Under the pieces are notes generated by a model, which made no database searches, was not told the DNA's origin, and was given only the letters and a program-made list of their open reading frames with translations. 64,000 nucleotides of DNA from Nitrospirota bacterium (lineage in GTDB: Bacteria > Nitrospirota > Thermodesulfovibrionia > SZUA-242): positions 1 to 64,000 of the forward strand of contig JACRHH010000037.1 in NCBI GenBank assembly GCA_016212095.1. The letters are read 5' to 3'. Shown in pieces: positions 39,090-47,480 of this stretch (position 1 is the stretch's first letter; every line of letters starts with the position of its first letter). Position numbers and translations under genes: made by a program.

Positions 39090-40451
39090 CTACCCCTGAT
39101 TGAATTTCTCCAGCCTGTACAGAAAAGTCTTGTAGCTCATCCCCAACAGTTTGGCCGCCTTTGCCGCCACGCCGTCGGTCTTTTCCATGGCCTTGTTGAT
39201 GAGCGCCTTCTCAAGCGCCTCGAAATCCAGCCCCTCGTCCGGAATGTCCATGCTGAACGAACCTGCCGACCCCGGCGCTTCCGCGGCGCGCAACTCGCCC
39301 TGAATATCCTTGCGGTTTATCGTGCCGGTTTCGTTCAGCAGAACGGCCCGCTCAAGCACGGATGAAAGCTGCCTGATATTGCCCGGCCACCTGTACGCGG
39401 CAAACGCCTTCATCACGTCCTGATCGACGCCGGCAACACGCTTTCCGTATTCCTGATTGTACTTGTTCAGGAAGAACGAGATCAGTTCCGGCAGATCCTC
39501 CATGCGTCTCCAGAGCGACGGCATCTCGATTGTTATCACCGATAAACGGTAGTAGAGATCTTCCCTGAAGCCGCCCGACGCAAGCTCCTTTTCCAGATCC
39601 TTGTTGGTTGCGGCGATTATCCGCACATCGATGCGGATGTTTTCCTTCCCGCCCACGCGCCGTATCTCCTTCTCCTGAAGCGCGCGCAGAAGCTTCGACT
39701 GCATCGGCAGCGGCAGATCGCCTATTTCATCCAGAAACAGCGTGCCGCCCTCCGTGATCTCGAAAAGCCCTGCCTTTCGCGTGGCCGCTCCCGTGAAAGC
39801 CCCGGCCTCGTAGCCGAACAGTTCACTTTCAAAGAGGTTTTCCGGAATCGCGGCGCAGTTGAGCGCGGTGTATGGCTTGGCCTTGCGCTGGCTGTTATGA
39901 TGAATAGCGCGCGCGATAAGCTCCTTGCCGGTTCCCGACTCGCCGCGTATGAGCGCCGTGACTGACGACGGCGCGATCTTTCGGACTATCTCCATCGCCT
40001 CGCGCATGGCGGACGAATCGCCGATGATGCCCTCGATGCGGAACTGGCCGTAAAGCTCGCGCCTCAGGCGAAGGTTTTCCTTCAAAAGCGCGGCCCTGTC
40101 CGCGGCGCGGCGCACGGTAAGCAGCAGGCTGTCCTTTTCGAGCGGCTTGGTAAGATAGTCGGCAGCGCCCTTCTTGAGCGCCTCGACCGCCGAATTGATT
40201 GTGCCGTGCGCGGTCATGATGATTATCGACGGCCCGGCCATCTCCTTCATGATCGCCTCCATCAGCTCGATGCCGTCCATGCCGTTCATGCGCAGGTCGG
40301 CCAGAACGACATCGGGATCGAGCCTTTTGGCAAGCTCGATGGCCTCTTCGCCGGATGCCGCCGAATATGTTTCGTATCCGGCGGAATCGAGTATCGTTTT
40401 CAGGATGTCGCGCTGAAGCGGCTCGTCGTCAACAATAAGTATTACCGGCAC
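39090..40451 (-). CDS. NtrC-family sigma54-dependent response regulator
   Basis: The 453-residue protein has a canonical receiver (VDDEPLQRD, phospho-acceptor in VVLADLRMNGMDG, TAHG, YLTKPL), an AAA+ domain with Walker A GESGTGKEL, GAFTGA (canonical) and LDEIGDLPL, and a Fis-type HTH near the C-terminus (AKAAKLLGMSYKTFLYRLEK). The start is GTG at 40451, with GGGAGG upstream inside the kinase 3' end; an ATG at 40484 would be inside the kinase. Paired with the histidine kinase, with a 16-bp gap. A candidate activator for sigma54 promoters such as flgHIJ, but unproven. Confidence 0.93.
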   Translation of the reverse strand: MPVILIVDDEPLQRDILKTILDSAGYETYSAASGEEAIELAKRLDPDVVLADLRMNGMDGIELMEAIMKEMAGPSIIIMTAHGTINSAVEALKKGAADYLTKPLEKDSLLLTVRRAADRAALLKENLRLRRELYGQFRIEGIIGDSSAMREAMEIVRKIAPSSVTALIRGESGTGKELIARAIHHNSQRKAKPYTALNCAAIPENLFESELFGYEAGAFTGAATRKAGLFEITEGGTLFLDEIGDLPLPMQSKLLRALQEKEIRRVGGKENIRIDVRIIAATNKDLEKELASGGFREDLYYRLSVITIEMPSLWRRMEDLPELISFFLNKYNQEYGKRVAGVDQDVMKAFAAYRWPGNIRQLSSVLERAVLLNETGTINRKDIQGELRAAEAPGSAGSFSMDIPDEGLDFEALEKALINKAMEKTDGVAAKAAKLLGMSYKTFLYRLEKFNQG

Positions 40452-40467
40452 GGTTTTCCTCCCAGGA

Positions 40468-41901
40468 TCACGTCTCGCCGCCAAGCGGCAGCGTTATCGT
40501 AATGGTGCTTCCCCTGCCTTCCTCGCTGCGAAATGAAATTTTGCCTCCATGCTCCACGATAACCATCTTTGTGAAGGCCAGCCCAAGCCCCACGCCGTCC
40601 ATCTTGGTGGTGAAGAACGGATCGAAAACCTTTTCCGATTTCCCCTCAGGCATCCCGCCGCCGGTGTCGGTCACCGTCACCATGTAATTTGATTGATCCG
40701 CCGAGGTTCCGATCTTCAGCACGCCGCCGCCCGGCATGGCCTGAAACGCGTTGGTCACGATGTTGTACAGACATGCCTTTATCAGTTCGGGGTCAACCAT
40801 CAGATCGCGGCCCGACTGGAATTCAGTCGTGACGGTTATGTGATCCTTGCGCGCCTTCGCGGAAACCAGTTCAACCACCTCGCCAGTCAGTCGAACCATG
40901 TCGGTCTTTTGAAGGTTCAGGGTTATCGGCTTGCCGAGCTTCAGGAAACTTTCAGCAAACCTGCTCACGCGAAGTATCTCCTTCTTCATGTTCACGAGAA
41001 TCGACTCGAACTTCTCGGCCTTCTCAGCATCTTCAGGGCGGTACGCCTCGCGGATATGATCCACCGACAGGCTCATGAAGTTGAGCGGATTCTTGATCTC
41101 ATGCGCGATGCTCTGGGAGAAATAGCCGATTCCGGCCAGATGCTCGGCCTTTCTAAGGCGCTCGCGAAGCTTCTGCTCCTCGCGCAGCCTGCCAAGCATG
41201 TAGTTGAAACCGCGCGACAGATCGCCTATCTCGTCCTTGCGGCTCTGCATGGAAAGTTCTTGGTTCAGGTCTCCGGCAGCCACCTTGCGCGCCGCCGCCA
41301 CGACATTCTCAATCGGCATCGTGTATCGCTTGGCCAGAAAAAAAGCCAGAATCGTGCCCACGCCAAAGATGAGGGAGGCGGCTATCACGCGATTGATGAT
41401 GCTCGTGCGCAGGAATACCGAAAAATGCTCCGTATTGATCTTCATGTGAATGTAACCGGCAAGCGTTTCTCCGCTCATCACCGGAATTGTAACGTTGTAA
41501 ACCGGCACGTCGTCGCTGGCAGGGCCGCCCAGATTGGCCTTGAAAATAAGTTCCTTCTTGTTCTTGGTTATCCATTTGCCGACTTCCTGCGGATTGGTGC
41601 TGGATACGATTCGATCCGAGGTGCTGACGATCGAGATTTCATTTACGCCCTTCTGGTTCAGGCGCTGGAGGTATTCCTTCAGGCGCTTCTCGTCAACGCC
41701 GCCGCTGCCTGATACCTCGCGTATGCCGATCTGTATCGCTTTCAGAAGGCCTGAGGTCTGTCGCTCGAATTCGTTGTACAGGGTTCTCTCTGTCTGGTAG
41801 TAGAGAAAGACAAGAATGAAGATCAGGCTCAGGTTCAGGAAAACCATGATCGCCACAAGCTTCTTGTTCAGCGTGGGTCTGAAAAGGCGGCTTCCGAGCA
41901 T
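40468..41901 (-). CDS. Membrane sensor histidine kinase
   Basis: The 477-residue kinase has TM1 (about 15-35), a periplasmic sensor domain (about 36-170) resembling a single-Cache fold, TM2 (about 170-190), HAMP (about 190-245), HisKA (H in SIAHEIKNPLNFMSLSVDHI, about 270-290) and HATPase (NAFQAMPGGG, DTGGGMPEG, GVGLGLAFTKMVIVEHGG). It phosphorylates the adjacent NtrC-type regulator. The ligand is unknown. Upstream lies a degenerate palindromic repeat (about 41935-42005). Confidence 0.93.
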   Translation of the reverse strand: MLGSRLFRPTLNKKLVAIMVFLNLSLIFILVFLYYQTERTLYNEFERQTSGLLKAIQIGIREVSGSGGVDEKRLKEYLQRLNQKGVNEISIVSTSDRIVSSTNPQEVGKWITKNKKELIFKANLGGPASDDVPVYNVTIPVMSGETLAGYIHMKINTEHFSVFLRTSIINRVIAASLIFGVGTILAFFLAKRYTMPIENVVAAARKVAAGDLNQELSMQSRKDEIGDLSRGFNYMLGRLREEQKLRERLRKAEHLAGIGYFSQSIAHEIKNPLNFMSLSVDHIREAYRPEDAEKAEKFESILVNMKKEILRVSRFAESFLKLGKPITLNLQKTDMVRLTGEVVELVSAKARKDHITVTTEFQSGRDLMVDPELIKACLYNIVTNAFQAMPGGGVLKIGTSADQSNYMVTVTDTGGGMPEGKSEKVFDPFFTTKMDGVGLGLAFTKMVIVEHGGKISFRSEEGRGSTITITLPLGGET

Positions 41902-41934
41902 TATTATCCCCGTTTCATTTTACCTCGCCTCTTG

Positions 41935-42005
41935 CCTTCCCCTGACTAAAAGGGGATACAAGACTGCCGGCTTTCTCCCGCTCCTTCAGGAGAGGGCCGG
42001 GGTGA
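41935..42005. repeat. Degenerate C/G palindromic repeat
   Basis: CCCCTGACTAAAAGGGG (about 41939-41955) and CTCCTTCAGGAG, then GGGCCGGGGTGAGG. The pattern resembles the C-rich elements at 26005 and 61466 but has decayed. It is non-coding DNA between the kinase start and the stop of the next minus-strand gene. Confidence 0.45.
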
Positions 42006-42009
42006 GGTT

Positions 42010-42648
42010 CTATCTATGCGGATCGTGGATTATAAAACTTTCGAAGTTTTCCTGAAACGCCCAGTAAAGCGCCTGGGCTTCCTCAGGATTCATCGACAAA
42101 TAGATATAGGTTGAAGAAGGATTCTTTCTGTATTGATCCACCAGTGTGATTATCGCGCGGGAATAACGCCAGTAGATGCTGTCCCACAAGTCGGCAATTC
42201 GCCCCTTGAAGCCCTCCATGCGTCCACGCACATGCATCACCACATTATCCTCGAAGAACAGATCGTACGATACGGGCATGTCTTTAAGTTCCTGCGCCTC
42301 GGCGTCTTTCTTTACGGCCCTGTCGGCTATGGAGTCGCCGGTCTTGATGGTCGGCTTGACAAGCGCCTCTTTCCTCAGCAGTGAAAGCGCCTTCAGCGTA
42401 GGTATCCGGCCCCATGCGCTCCACTTGACGATATTCAACTCGCGGTGCGTTACTCCCCTTGCCCTGAACTGGGCAAGCGATTTATCGAGATCGAAGACAA
42501 AATATATCGACGGCTTTTTGGCAAGCGCGAACTCGGCGTCGAGGATCCTGTTTTCCTTGCGCAGGTCGTACAGTTCATCAGCGACAGCCGGAACGACGGA
42601 GGCGACAAGACAGACAAAAATCAATAAGGCGGAAATCGTTTGGCGCAT
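42010..42648 (-). CDS. Secreted protein, function unknown
   Basis: The 212-residue protein has a signal peptide (MRQTISALLIFVCLVASVVPAVA, in two parts) and a mature part of mixed helix and strand: ELYDLRKENRILDAEFALAKKPSIYFVFDL, VMHVRGRMEGFKG, and YIYLSMNPEEAQALYWAFQENF. No cysteine pair or known motif. It is the last gene of a minus-strand run with two L,D-transpeptidases (22-bp gap), which suggests an envelope role. I do not recognise a named family. Confidence 0.65.
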   Translation of the reverse strand: MRQTISALLIFVCLVASVVPAVADELYDLRKENRILDAEFALAKKPSIYFVFDLDKSLAQFRARGVTHRELNIVKWSAWGRIPTLKALSLLRKEALVKPTIKTGDSIADRAVKKDAEAQELKDMPVSYDLFFEDNVVMHVRGRMEGFKGRIADLWDSIYWRYSRAIITLVDQYRKNPSSTYIYLSMNPEEAQALYWAFQENFESFIIHDPHR

Positions 42649-42669
42649 TAGTGTTTTTATTGATAAAGA

Positions 42670-43311
42670 TTAATAAATCGTGACCTTGGCGCCGATCGGC
42701 ACATTCTTGTACAGCGCTTCAAGATCCTCGTCGCCTATCCTTATGCATCCATGGCTTACGTTTCTGCCGAGAAGGCGCTTGTAAAGCGTGCCGTGAAGAT
42801 AGTATCCGTTTCCGATGCCAAGCGCGTAATCGCCCAAAACACCGCTTTCAATCCGTTCCGTGCTGTTCTTGGGCGGTATCGGCTCTCCATCCTCAATGAA
42901 CGCCCAGTCCGGCTTCACCCAGTCCGGCGCGACCTTCTTGACCTGCACCGAATGTTCGCCGCGCGGTGTATCGAAAACCCATTCGCGCTTGCCTGCCGGA
43001 TCCACCAGCTTCTTGCCGGTTCCGCAGGACACAACCGCCTGCCGCACTGTCTCGCTGCCGTTTTTTAGCCAAAGTATATTTCGCGCCGTATCGACGACTA
43101 TGTTTACACCCTTTGGAGCAAGCGCGTCAACGCGGGCCTTGAGCTTCAGGTTTTTGTCCTTCAGCGACTTCAGATCGCCACCGCCATCACCCAGCCGGGG
43201 CGCACCCTTGGCGGCTGATGACGAAAGATAGTAGCCGATCCCCTCGGCGGCGGAAAATAGAACGGCGACGATCACAACGATACCTGCAAGGAACCAGACG
43301 ATAGCTTTCAT
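42670..43311 (-). CDS. L,D-transpeptidase (YkuD family), membrane-anchored
   Basis: The 213-residue protein has an N-terminal TM (about 5-28) and a YkuD domain: NGYYLHGTLYKRLLG and the active-site motif SHGCIRIGDEDLEAL (Cys near residue 194). L,D-transpeptidases make 3-3 peptidoglycan crosslinks or attach lipoproteins. It precedes a second family member by 10 bp on the same strand. A distinct subgroup from the lipoprotein version upstream, since the catalytic Cys contexts differ. Confidence 0.92.
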   Translation of the reverse strand: MKAIVWFLAGIVVIVAVLFSAAEGIGYYLSSSAAKGAPRLGDGGGDLKSLKDKNLKLKARVDALAPKGVNIVVDTARNILWLKNGSETVRQAVVSCGTGKKLVDPAGKREWVFDTPRGEHSVQVKKVAPDWVKPDWAFIEDGEPIPPKNSTERIESGVLGDYALGIGNGYYLHGTLYKRLLGRNVSHGCIRIGDEDLEALYKNVPIGAKVTIY

Positions 43312-43320
43312 TTTGACTTC

Positions 43321-44424
43321 CTACAACTCTTTGACAGCGTTCGAAACACGATTGTCGAAATCCGACGATCCAACTATGGTAACAGGCGTGCCGTTGTCTA
43401 CGATGCGATACAGCTCGTCCATCTGGCCGTTGTCAAGCCCTACACAGCCATAGGTCATGCCCAGACTGCCGCCGCCATGTATCTCGATAAGATTTCCTAT
43501 GCCCGCGTTTCTGGGAATGAGCCCTTTTCTTTTTGCCAGGGCAAACTGTCTCCTGTCCTCGTCATTAGGGTAGTTAATCAATAGCGCCCTGTGGTATTTG
43601 CTGTTTGGAACTTTTTTTATTACGCGGTAGCGGCCTTCGGGAGTTGCCCTGTCGCCAGCGAACATCTTGTCGCGAGCGCCGTTTAACCCGATGCCTACAT
43701 CGTATGTCTTGTGAATCCGGCCCGCGCGATACAGGTAGAGCGTTTTGTCTATCTTGTCCACGATTATGGCGTAATCGCCGCTTCTTCTGGATTCGGCCAC
43801 GGTTTCGTTGACCCATGCCCGCCATTTGGTTATCTGGTTTTTGTCCGTGAACCGGCCAAGAATGGGTCGCATCCGGTTTGCCGCCGCATCCACGTAGTAG
43901 ACAGCGTCCTTAAGCTTCTGCTCTGCTTCGGGGTATCGGCCCGTGTCGTAAAGCTTGGAAGCCTCCGCCAAAATGACATCGGCTGTGGACACATGCTTTC
44001 TGCAGACGCGGCCCTCGTTAACAAGGGTGCTAAGACGGGTTATCGTTTTGGTTCTGCTTTTCAGCAGCGCAAGCTGATCGGCAACACCTGCCGCCTTGAC
44101 GCTCTTGCGCTCCTTGAGGATTTTATCGACCTGTTCGCCCTCGCTGATTATTTTTCTGTATTCGGCGGTTACGTTCTTGTAATTCCTGAACCAGCCGAAC
44201 CGGGCGTTTTCCTTCACAAGCATGTCAGCCCCCCTTCGCAGGGAGGCTTTGAACGAGACGTACTCCTTGGGAGCGTAGGTCTCGGCTCCTTCCTTCCAGA
44301 GTCCGCGCTCCTTCTGCGTGGCCTGCGCAACCTCAGACGGTATCGGCGGGGTTGTACACCCCGCCGATGCGCTGAATACTGCAAGCAGGAGAACTGTAAC
44401 TACTGTTCGACTACCGAAAAACAA
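43321..44424 (-). CDS. L,D-transpeptidase (YkuD family) lipoprotein
   Basis: The 367-residue protein has a lipoprotein signal (lipobox SASAGC), a helical region (about 30-215) with Lys/Arg-rich coiled helices, and a C-terminal YkuD domain with IIVDKIDKTLYLYRAG, IEIHGGGSLGM and the Cys motif in MTYGCVGLDNGQM (usual SHGCIR replaced by TYGCVG). The helical part may bind peptidoglycan or a partner. It lies between the lipoprotein gene and the membrane-anchored LDT, giving a compact envelope operon. Confidence 0.9.
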   Translation of the reverse strand: MFFGSRTVVTVLLLAVFSASAGCTTPPIPSEVAQATQKERGLWKEGAETYAPKEYVSFKASLRRGADMLVKENARFGWFRNYKNVTAEYRKIISEGEQVDKILKERKSVKAAGVADQLALLKSRTKTITRLSTLVNEGRVCRKHVSTADVILAEASKLYDTGRYPEAEQKLKDAVYYVDAAANRMRPILGRFTDKNQITKWRAWVNETVAESRRSGDYAIIVDKIDKTLYLYRAGRIHKTYDVGIGLNGARDKMFAGDRATPEGRYRVIKKVPNSKYHRALLINYPNDEDRRQFALAKRKGLIPRNAGIGNLIEIHGGGSLGMTYGCVGLDNGQMDELYRIVDNGTPVTIVGSSDFDNRVSNAVKEL

Positions 44425-44458
44425 ACTTCCGTATTCCTGCTTCCCGATTCAAAATTTT

Positions 44459-44480
44459 AATACCGAATACTTACGGTATT
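44459..44480 (-). terminator. Hairpin at the 3' end of the lipoprotein gene
   Basis: AATACCG and CGGTATT form a 7-bp stem with an 8-base loop, overlapping the lipoprotein stop codon and followed on the minus strand by AAAATTTT. Probably a weak terminator or attenuator before the L,D-transpeptidase gene. Confidence 0.5.
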
Positions 44481-45138
44481 AGTGGCCAGCCGGCTTCTTT
44501 GCTGCCGGGGCAGCCTTGGCGGCGGCCTTCTTGCCCTTCGGGGCCTTTACCTTCTCAAGGGCGGCGGTGATTTCGCTGCCGATGCTCTCGGCCTTCGACT
44601 TGATGGCGTTGGCCTTGTCGGTGGCGCCGAAGAAGTCTTCCTTGCCGATCTGTCCCTGAACGTCGGCGAGTGCGGCCTCAAAACCTGCGACATCAGCCTT
44701 CATTGCTTCGAGGTCTGCGATCGAGCCCTTTCCCTTCGGAGCCTTCTTCAGAAGCTCGGTGGCGCTGGCAACGGCAGCCTTGGCGGCTTCCTGAGCGGCA
44801 ACGGCAGCCTGCTTGGCGGCTTCCTTGCGGGCCGGGATCATGCCCTTCACATTGGCGGCATCACCCTTAACCTTAACATACATTTCGCGGGCCTTGTCGA
44901 AGTTCTTGAAAATCTTGGCTTCCTGCGTCTTGACTTCGTCAGCGGCTGCCGCTGTTGCATCGTGAAGACCCTTGAGCTCATCCTTCGCGTAGATCTCGCC
45001 GCCATCGGCGACAACCGCATCGATACCGGCCTTGGCATCGGCAGCTTCCTGTGTCGGCGGCTGGCTGCAACCAACCGTGAATGCCATTACGAACATTGCG
45101 AACATACCGAGAACCAGCTTCTTTGACAGACTCTTCAT
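44479..45138 (-). CDS. Ala/Lys-rich helical lipoprotein
   Basis: The 219-residue protein has a lipoprotein signal (lipobox TVGC) and a mature part of Ala-rich amphipathic helices (AKAGIDAVVADGGEIYAKDEL..., ARKEAAKQAAVAAQEAAKAA). The tail is Lys/Ala/Pro-rich (KAPKGKKAAAKAAPAAKKPAGH), like linker or histone-like tails. Such proteins can be crosslinked to, or bridge, peptidoglycan; the neighbours are two L,D-transpeptidases, which in E. coli attach Lpp. The strong SD (GGAGGAG) and abundant-protein codon bias fit high expression. ATG 45138 is chosen over longer frames for the SD and signal sequence. Confidence 0.75.
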   Translation of the reverse strand: MKSLSKKLVLGMFAMFVMAFTVGCSQPPTQEAADAKAGIDAVVADGGEIYAKDELKGLHDATAAAADEVKTQEAKIFKNFDKAREMYVKVKGDAANVKGMIPARKEAAKQAAVAAQEAAKAAVASATELLKKAPKGKGSIADLEAMKADVAGFEAALADVQGQIGKEDFFGATDKANAIKSKAESIGSEITAALEKVKAPKGKKAAAKAAPAAKKPAGH

Positions 45139-45360
45139 GCCTATCTCCTCCTTAAGAGTAAAATGTTTTCCTTTCGGTGCGGGGCACGCCGCGACCAGCG
45201 CGGAACGTCCTTCGCATCCAATGCGGAGGCAGAAAGCAATTGCTGTGCCAGGAATTGGCAGATTATAAGGTGGAATCGTAACATCGTTGCGCTGCACTCA
45301 TAATCGCGCATATTCCAATAATTTGCAGCAGAATGGCGGACTGCAAAATTCCAGCCAACT

Positions 45361-45392
45361 CCCCAAATGAGGACAATTCTCCTCATTTGGGG
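45361..45392. terminator. 13-bp hairpin between the lipoprotein and the carboxylase genes
   Basis: CCCCAAATGAGGA and TCCTCATTTGGGG form a 13-bp perfect stem with a 6-base loop, 12 bp after the stop of the biotin-carboxyltransferase gene. It is a convincing transcription end for the carboxylase operon. Between it and the lipoprotein start (45138) the 222 bp hold the promoter region and SD; no other gene is seen. Confidence 0.75.
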
Positions 45393-45404
45393 ATATTGCC
45401 ATGA

Positions 45405-47471
45405 TTACTGTACCGGCTCCTCCAGATCGGATACCGGCGCTTTGGTCTTGTCGGCGGCAACCTGCTCGATAATGAAAAGGAGCTGTCCTTCCTGAACCGT
45501 TTCATTGAGCTTCACGCACACCTCAACAATCTGGCCGTCGAAAGGCGCCACAATCGTGTTTTCCATCTTCATCGCCTCAAGGTTGGCTATCTCCTCGCCC
45601 TTATGCACGATGTCGCCAATCTTTATGGCTCCGCGCTCCGGATTGCCGATGCGCCAGATGTTGCCGTTGATGGCCGCCGGAATCTGGCCCGCCCCCTTTG
45701 CCATGCGTATTTCCGACTTTTTGGCGCGCGGCGTTTGAACCTCGTACACGCGGGTATTGTTGTTCATGCGGATCACTACATGAATAACGCCGTCGTGCTC
45801 TCCGCCTATGGAAAGAAGCTCAATGGTGTAGGGCTTGCCGCGAAGATCGAATTCAACCTTGTCGCCTACCCGTTTCAGCCCCTCCCTCCAGACGTTGGTC
45901 GGCAGGTGAAGCGGAGCGTCTCCATATTTTTCCCTGAAGTCGATCATCTCGACCGCGTCTTTGGGATGCATCAGATAGAGGATGAACTCATCCTGCGACG
46001 GCTCGCGGCAGAGGGCCTCGCCAAGCGTCAGCCTGAGCCTGTCAAGGTTGTCCTCCTCGACAGATTCAAGCGGCGAGGTTTCCTTGCGTCCGGCCAGCTT
46101 CGCCTGCCATTCCTCGCCGAAGGCGCTGCGGTAAACCCATTCCGGCGGCCAGCCCATCGGAAGACGTCCGTATCCGCCAAGAAGCAGGTTTTTGAAATCA
46201 CCGGGGGCTGTCTTGAACAAGCCAAGCAGCTCATCCTGATCCGCCTTGTCCATCGCCTCGAATTCGCCGTTTTTCTCCACTACAAACCTTGAAAGCAGAT
46301 CGATCACATGCTTCACTCCGGCAACGCCACGCTCCTTGTCGTAGCGGTTCACTATGCCGCTGCATGTAACCCACGTGATCTGCGATCCGGGCGTCACGTC
46401 GAAATAGCGGATTATCCGGTTATAAAGCGACATAACCTGCAAAATGGCAGGCATCAGGTGCAGGAATCCGCCGTTTGCCGCCTGCTCGAACGAGCTCGGA
46501 AACGCGCCGCCCGGCATCCTGTGCTCCGTAACCGTGTGGTCGTAGCCCTTGAACGGAGACTCGGCCCATTCATAATGGCCTATCCAGCCGCGCGCCTTCT
46601 GCACAGCCTGCTCTGCCTCGGCCCTGTCGATATTCACCGGAATGCCCGACTCCTCAAGATAGGCGTGAAGCCCAAGTATCGGAGCCTGGCCATAGAACCG
46701 TGTCATCGAGTCTTCCTGCGCGTCCAGAATCTTCGCGCCGGCCTGTGCCGCGGCAAGAAGCGCCGGCATCGCAAGCCCGTCCGTTGCGTGGCGGTGATAC
46801 TGGATCACCAGCTCCGGATACGCCTGTTTAATCGCGTCAACCAGGCTGCCGATACGTTTGGGGCTTCCCACTCCTGCCATGTCCTTGATGCAGAGGATTA
46901 TCTCGTTCACGCCGCCGCAAAGATCGACCATGTCGCGCACAACGCCCAGATAATATTCGTTTGTTGTCCAGTCGGCCTGCGTAAACGAAATCGCGGGCTG
47001 AAACAGCCTTCCGCGCCGCATCACAACCTCGGCCACGGTGCGCATGTTTCGCACATCGTTCAGGAACGAGAAACAGCGCCACACGTCTATGTCCACGCGC
47101 GAAACCACGTATTCGATCACGTTGCGCGGATACGGGCGGTAGCCCCAGAGATTCGTCTCGCGGATAAGTGTTTGCAGCATGACGTTCGGCATGAGCTGAC
47201 GCAGTATGTCGATCTCCTCGAACGGGCTTTCCCTGCGGTTCATGACGCCGACGTGCCATCGAGCGCCGCCGTGGCATTCCGCGCTGAAAAGACCCATGCG
47301 GTCGTAATGCGGCGCAAGCGTTTTCAGGTCGTATATCCTGTGGCGGTTCTTGAAGTCGGACTGCGCGGCGTCGCGCATTCCCGTGGATGTGATGAACACG
47401 CCTGAGGCGTTTCTGACGGTCTTTACTATTTCGCCGGGCAGGGTTCCGGGCTTGATGAATTCAATTGGCAT
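45405..47471 (-). CDS. pycB: Pyruvate carboxylase-type carboxyltransferase and biotin carrier subunit (PycB-like)
   Basis: The 688-residue protein has an HMGL-like carboxyltransferase TIM barrel (about 10-290, with LSRV-type 'YVVSRVDIDVWRCFSFLNDVRN' positions and 'CIKDMAGVGSPKR'). Next is a PYC/OADA conserved domain (about 310-500) and a C-terminal biotinyl domain with the biotin-Lys motif EAMKMEN (about 645-651). Together with the adjacent biotin carboxylase it makes a two-subunit pyruvate carboxylase or related enzyme. ATG 47471 has AGGTG upstream. The second-substrate specificity is inferred. Confidence 0.9.
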   Translation of the reverse strand: MPIEFIKPGTLPGEIVKTVRNASGVFITSTGMRDAAQSDFKNRHRIYDLKTLAPHYDRMGLFSAECHGGARWHVGVMNRRESPFEEIDILRQLMPNVMLQTLIRETNLWGYRPYPRNVIEYVVSRVDIDVWRCFSFLNDVRNMRTVAEVVMRRGRLFQPAISFTQADWTTNEYYLGVVRDMVDLCGGVNEIILCIKDMAGVGSPKRIGSLVDAIKQAYPELVIQYHRHATDGLAMPALLAAAQAGAKILDAQEDSMTRFYGQAPILGLHAYLEESGIPVNIDRAEAEQAVQKARGWIGHYEWAESPFKGYDHTVTEHRMPGGAFPSSFEQAANGGFLHLMPAILQVMSLYNRIIRYFDVTPGSQITWVTCSGIVNRYDKERGVAGVKHVIDLLSRFVVEKNGEFEAMDKADQDELLGLFKTAPGDFKNLLLGGYGRLPMGWPPEWVYRSAFGEEWQAKLAGRKETSPLESVEEDNLDRLRLTLGEALCREPSQDEFILYLMHPKDAVEMIDFREKYGDAPLHLPTNVWREGLKRVGDKVEFDLRGKPYTIELLSIGGEHDGVIHVVIRMNNNTRVYEVQTPRAKKSEIRMAKGAGQIPAAINGNIWRIGNPERGAIKIGDIVHKGEEIANLEAMKMENTIVAPFDGQIVEVCVKLNETVQEGQLLFIIEQVAADKTKAPVSDLEEPVQ

Positions 47472-47480
47472 TGCTTGCAC

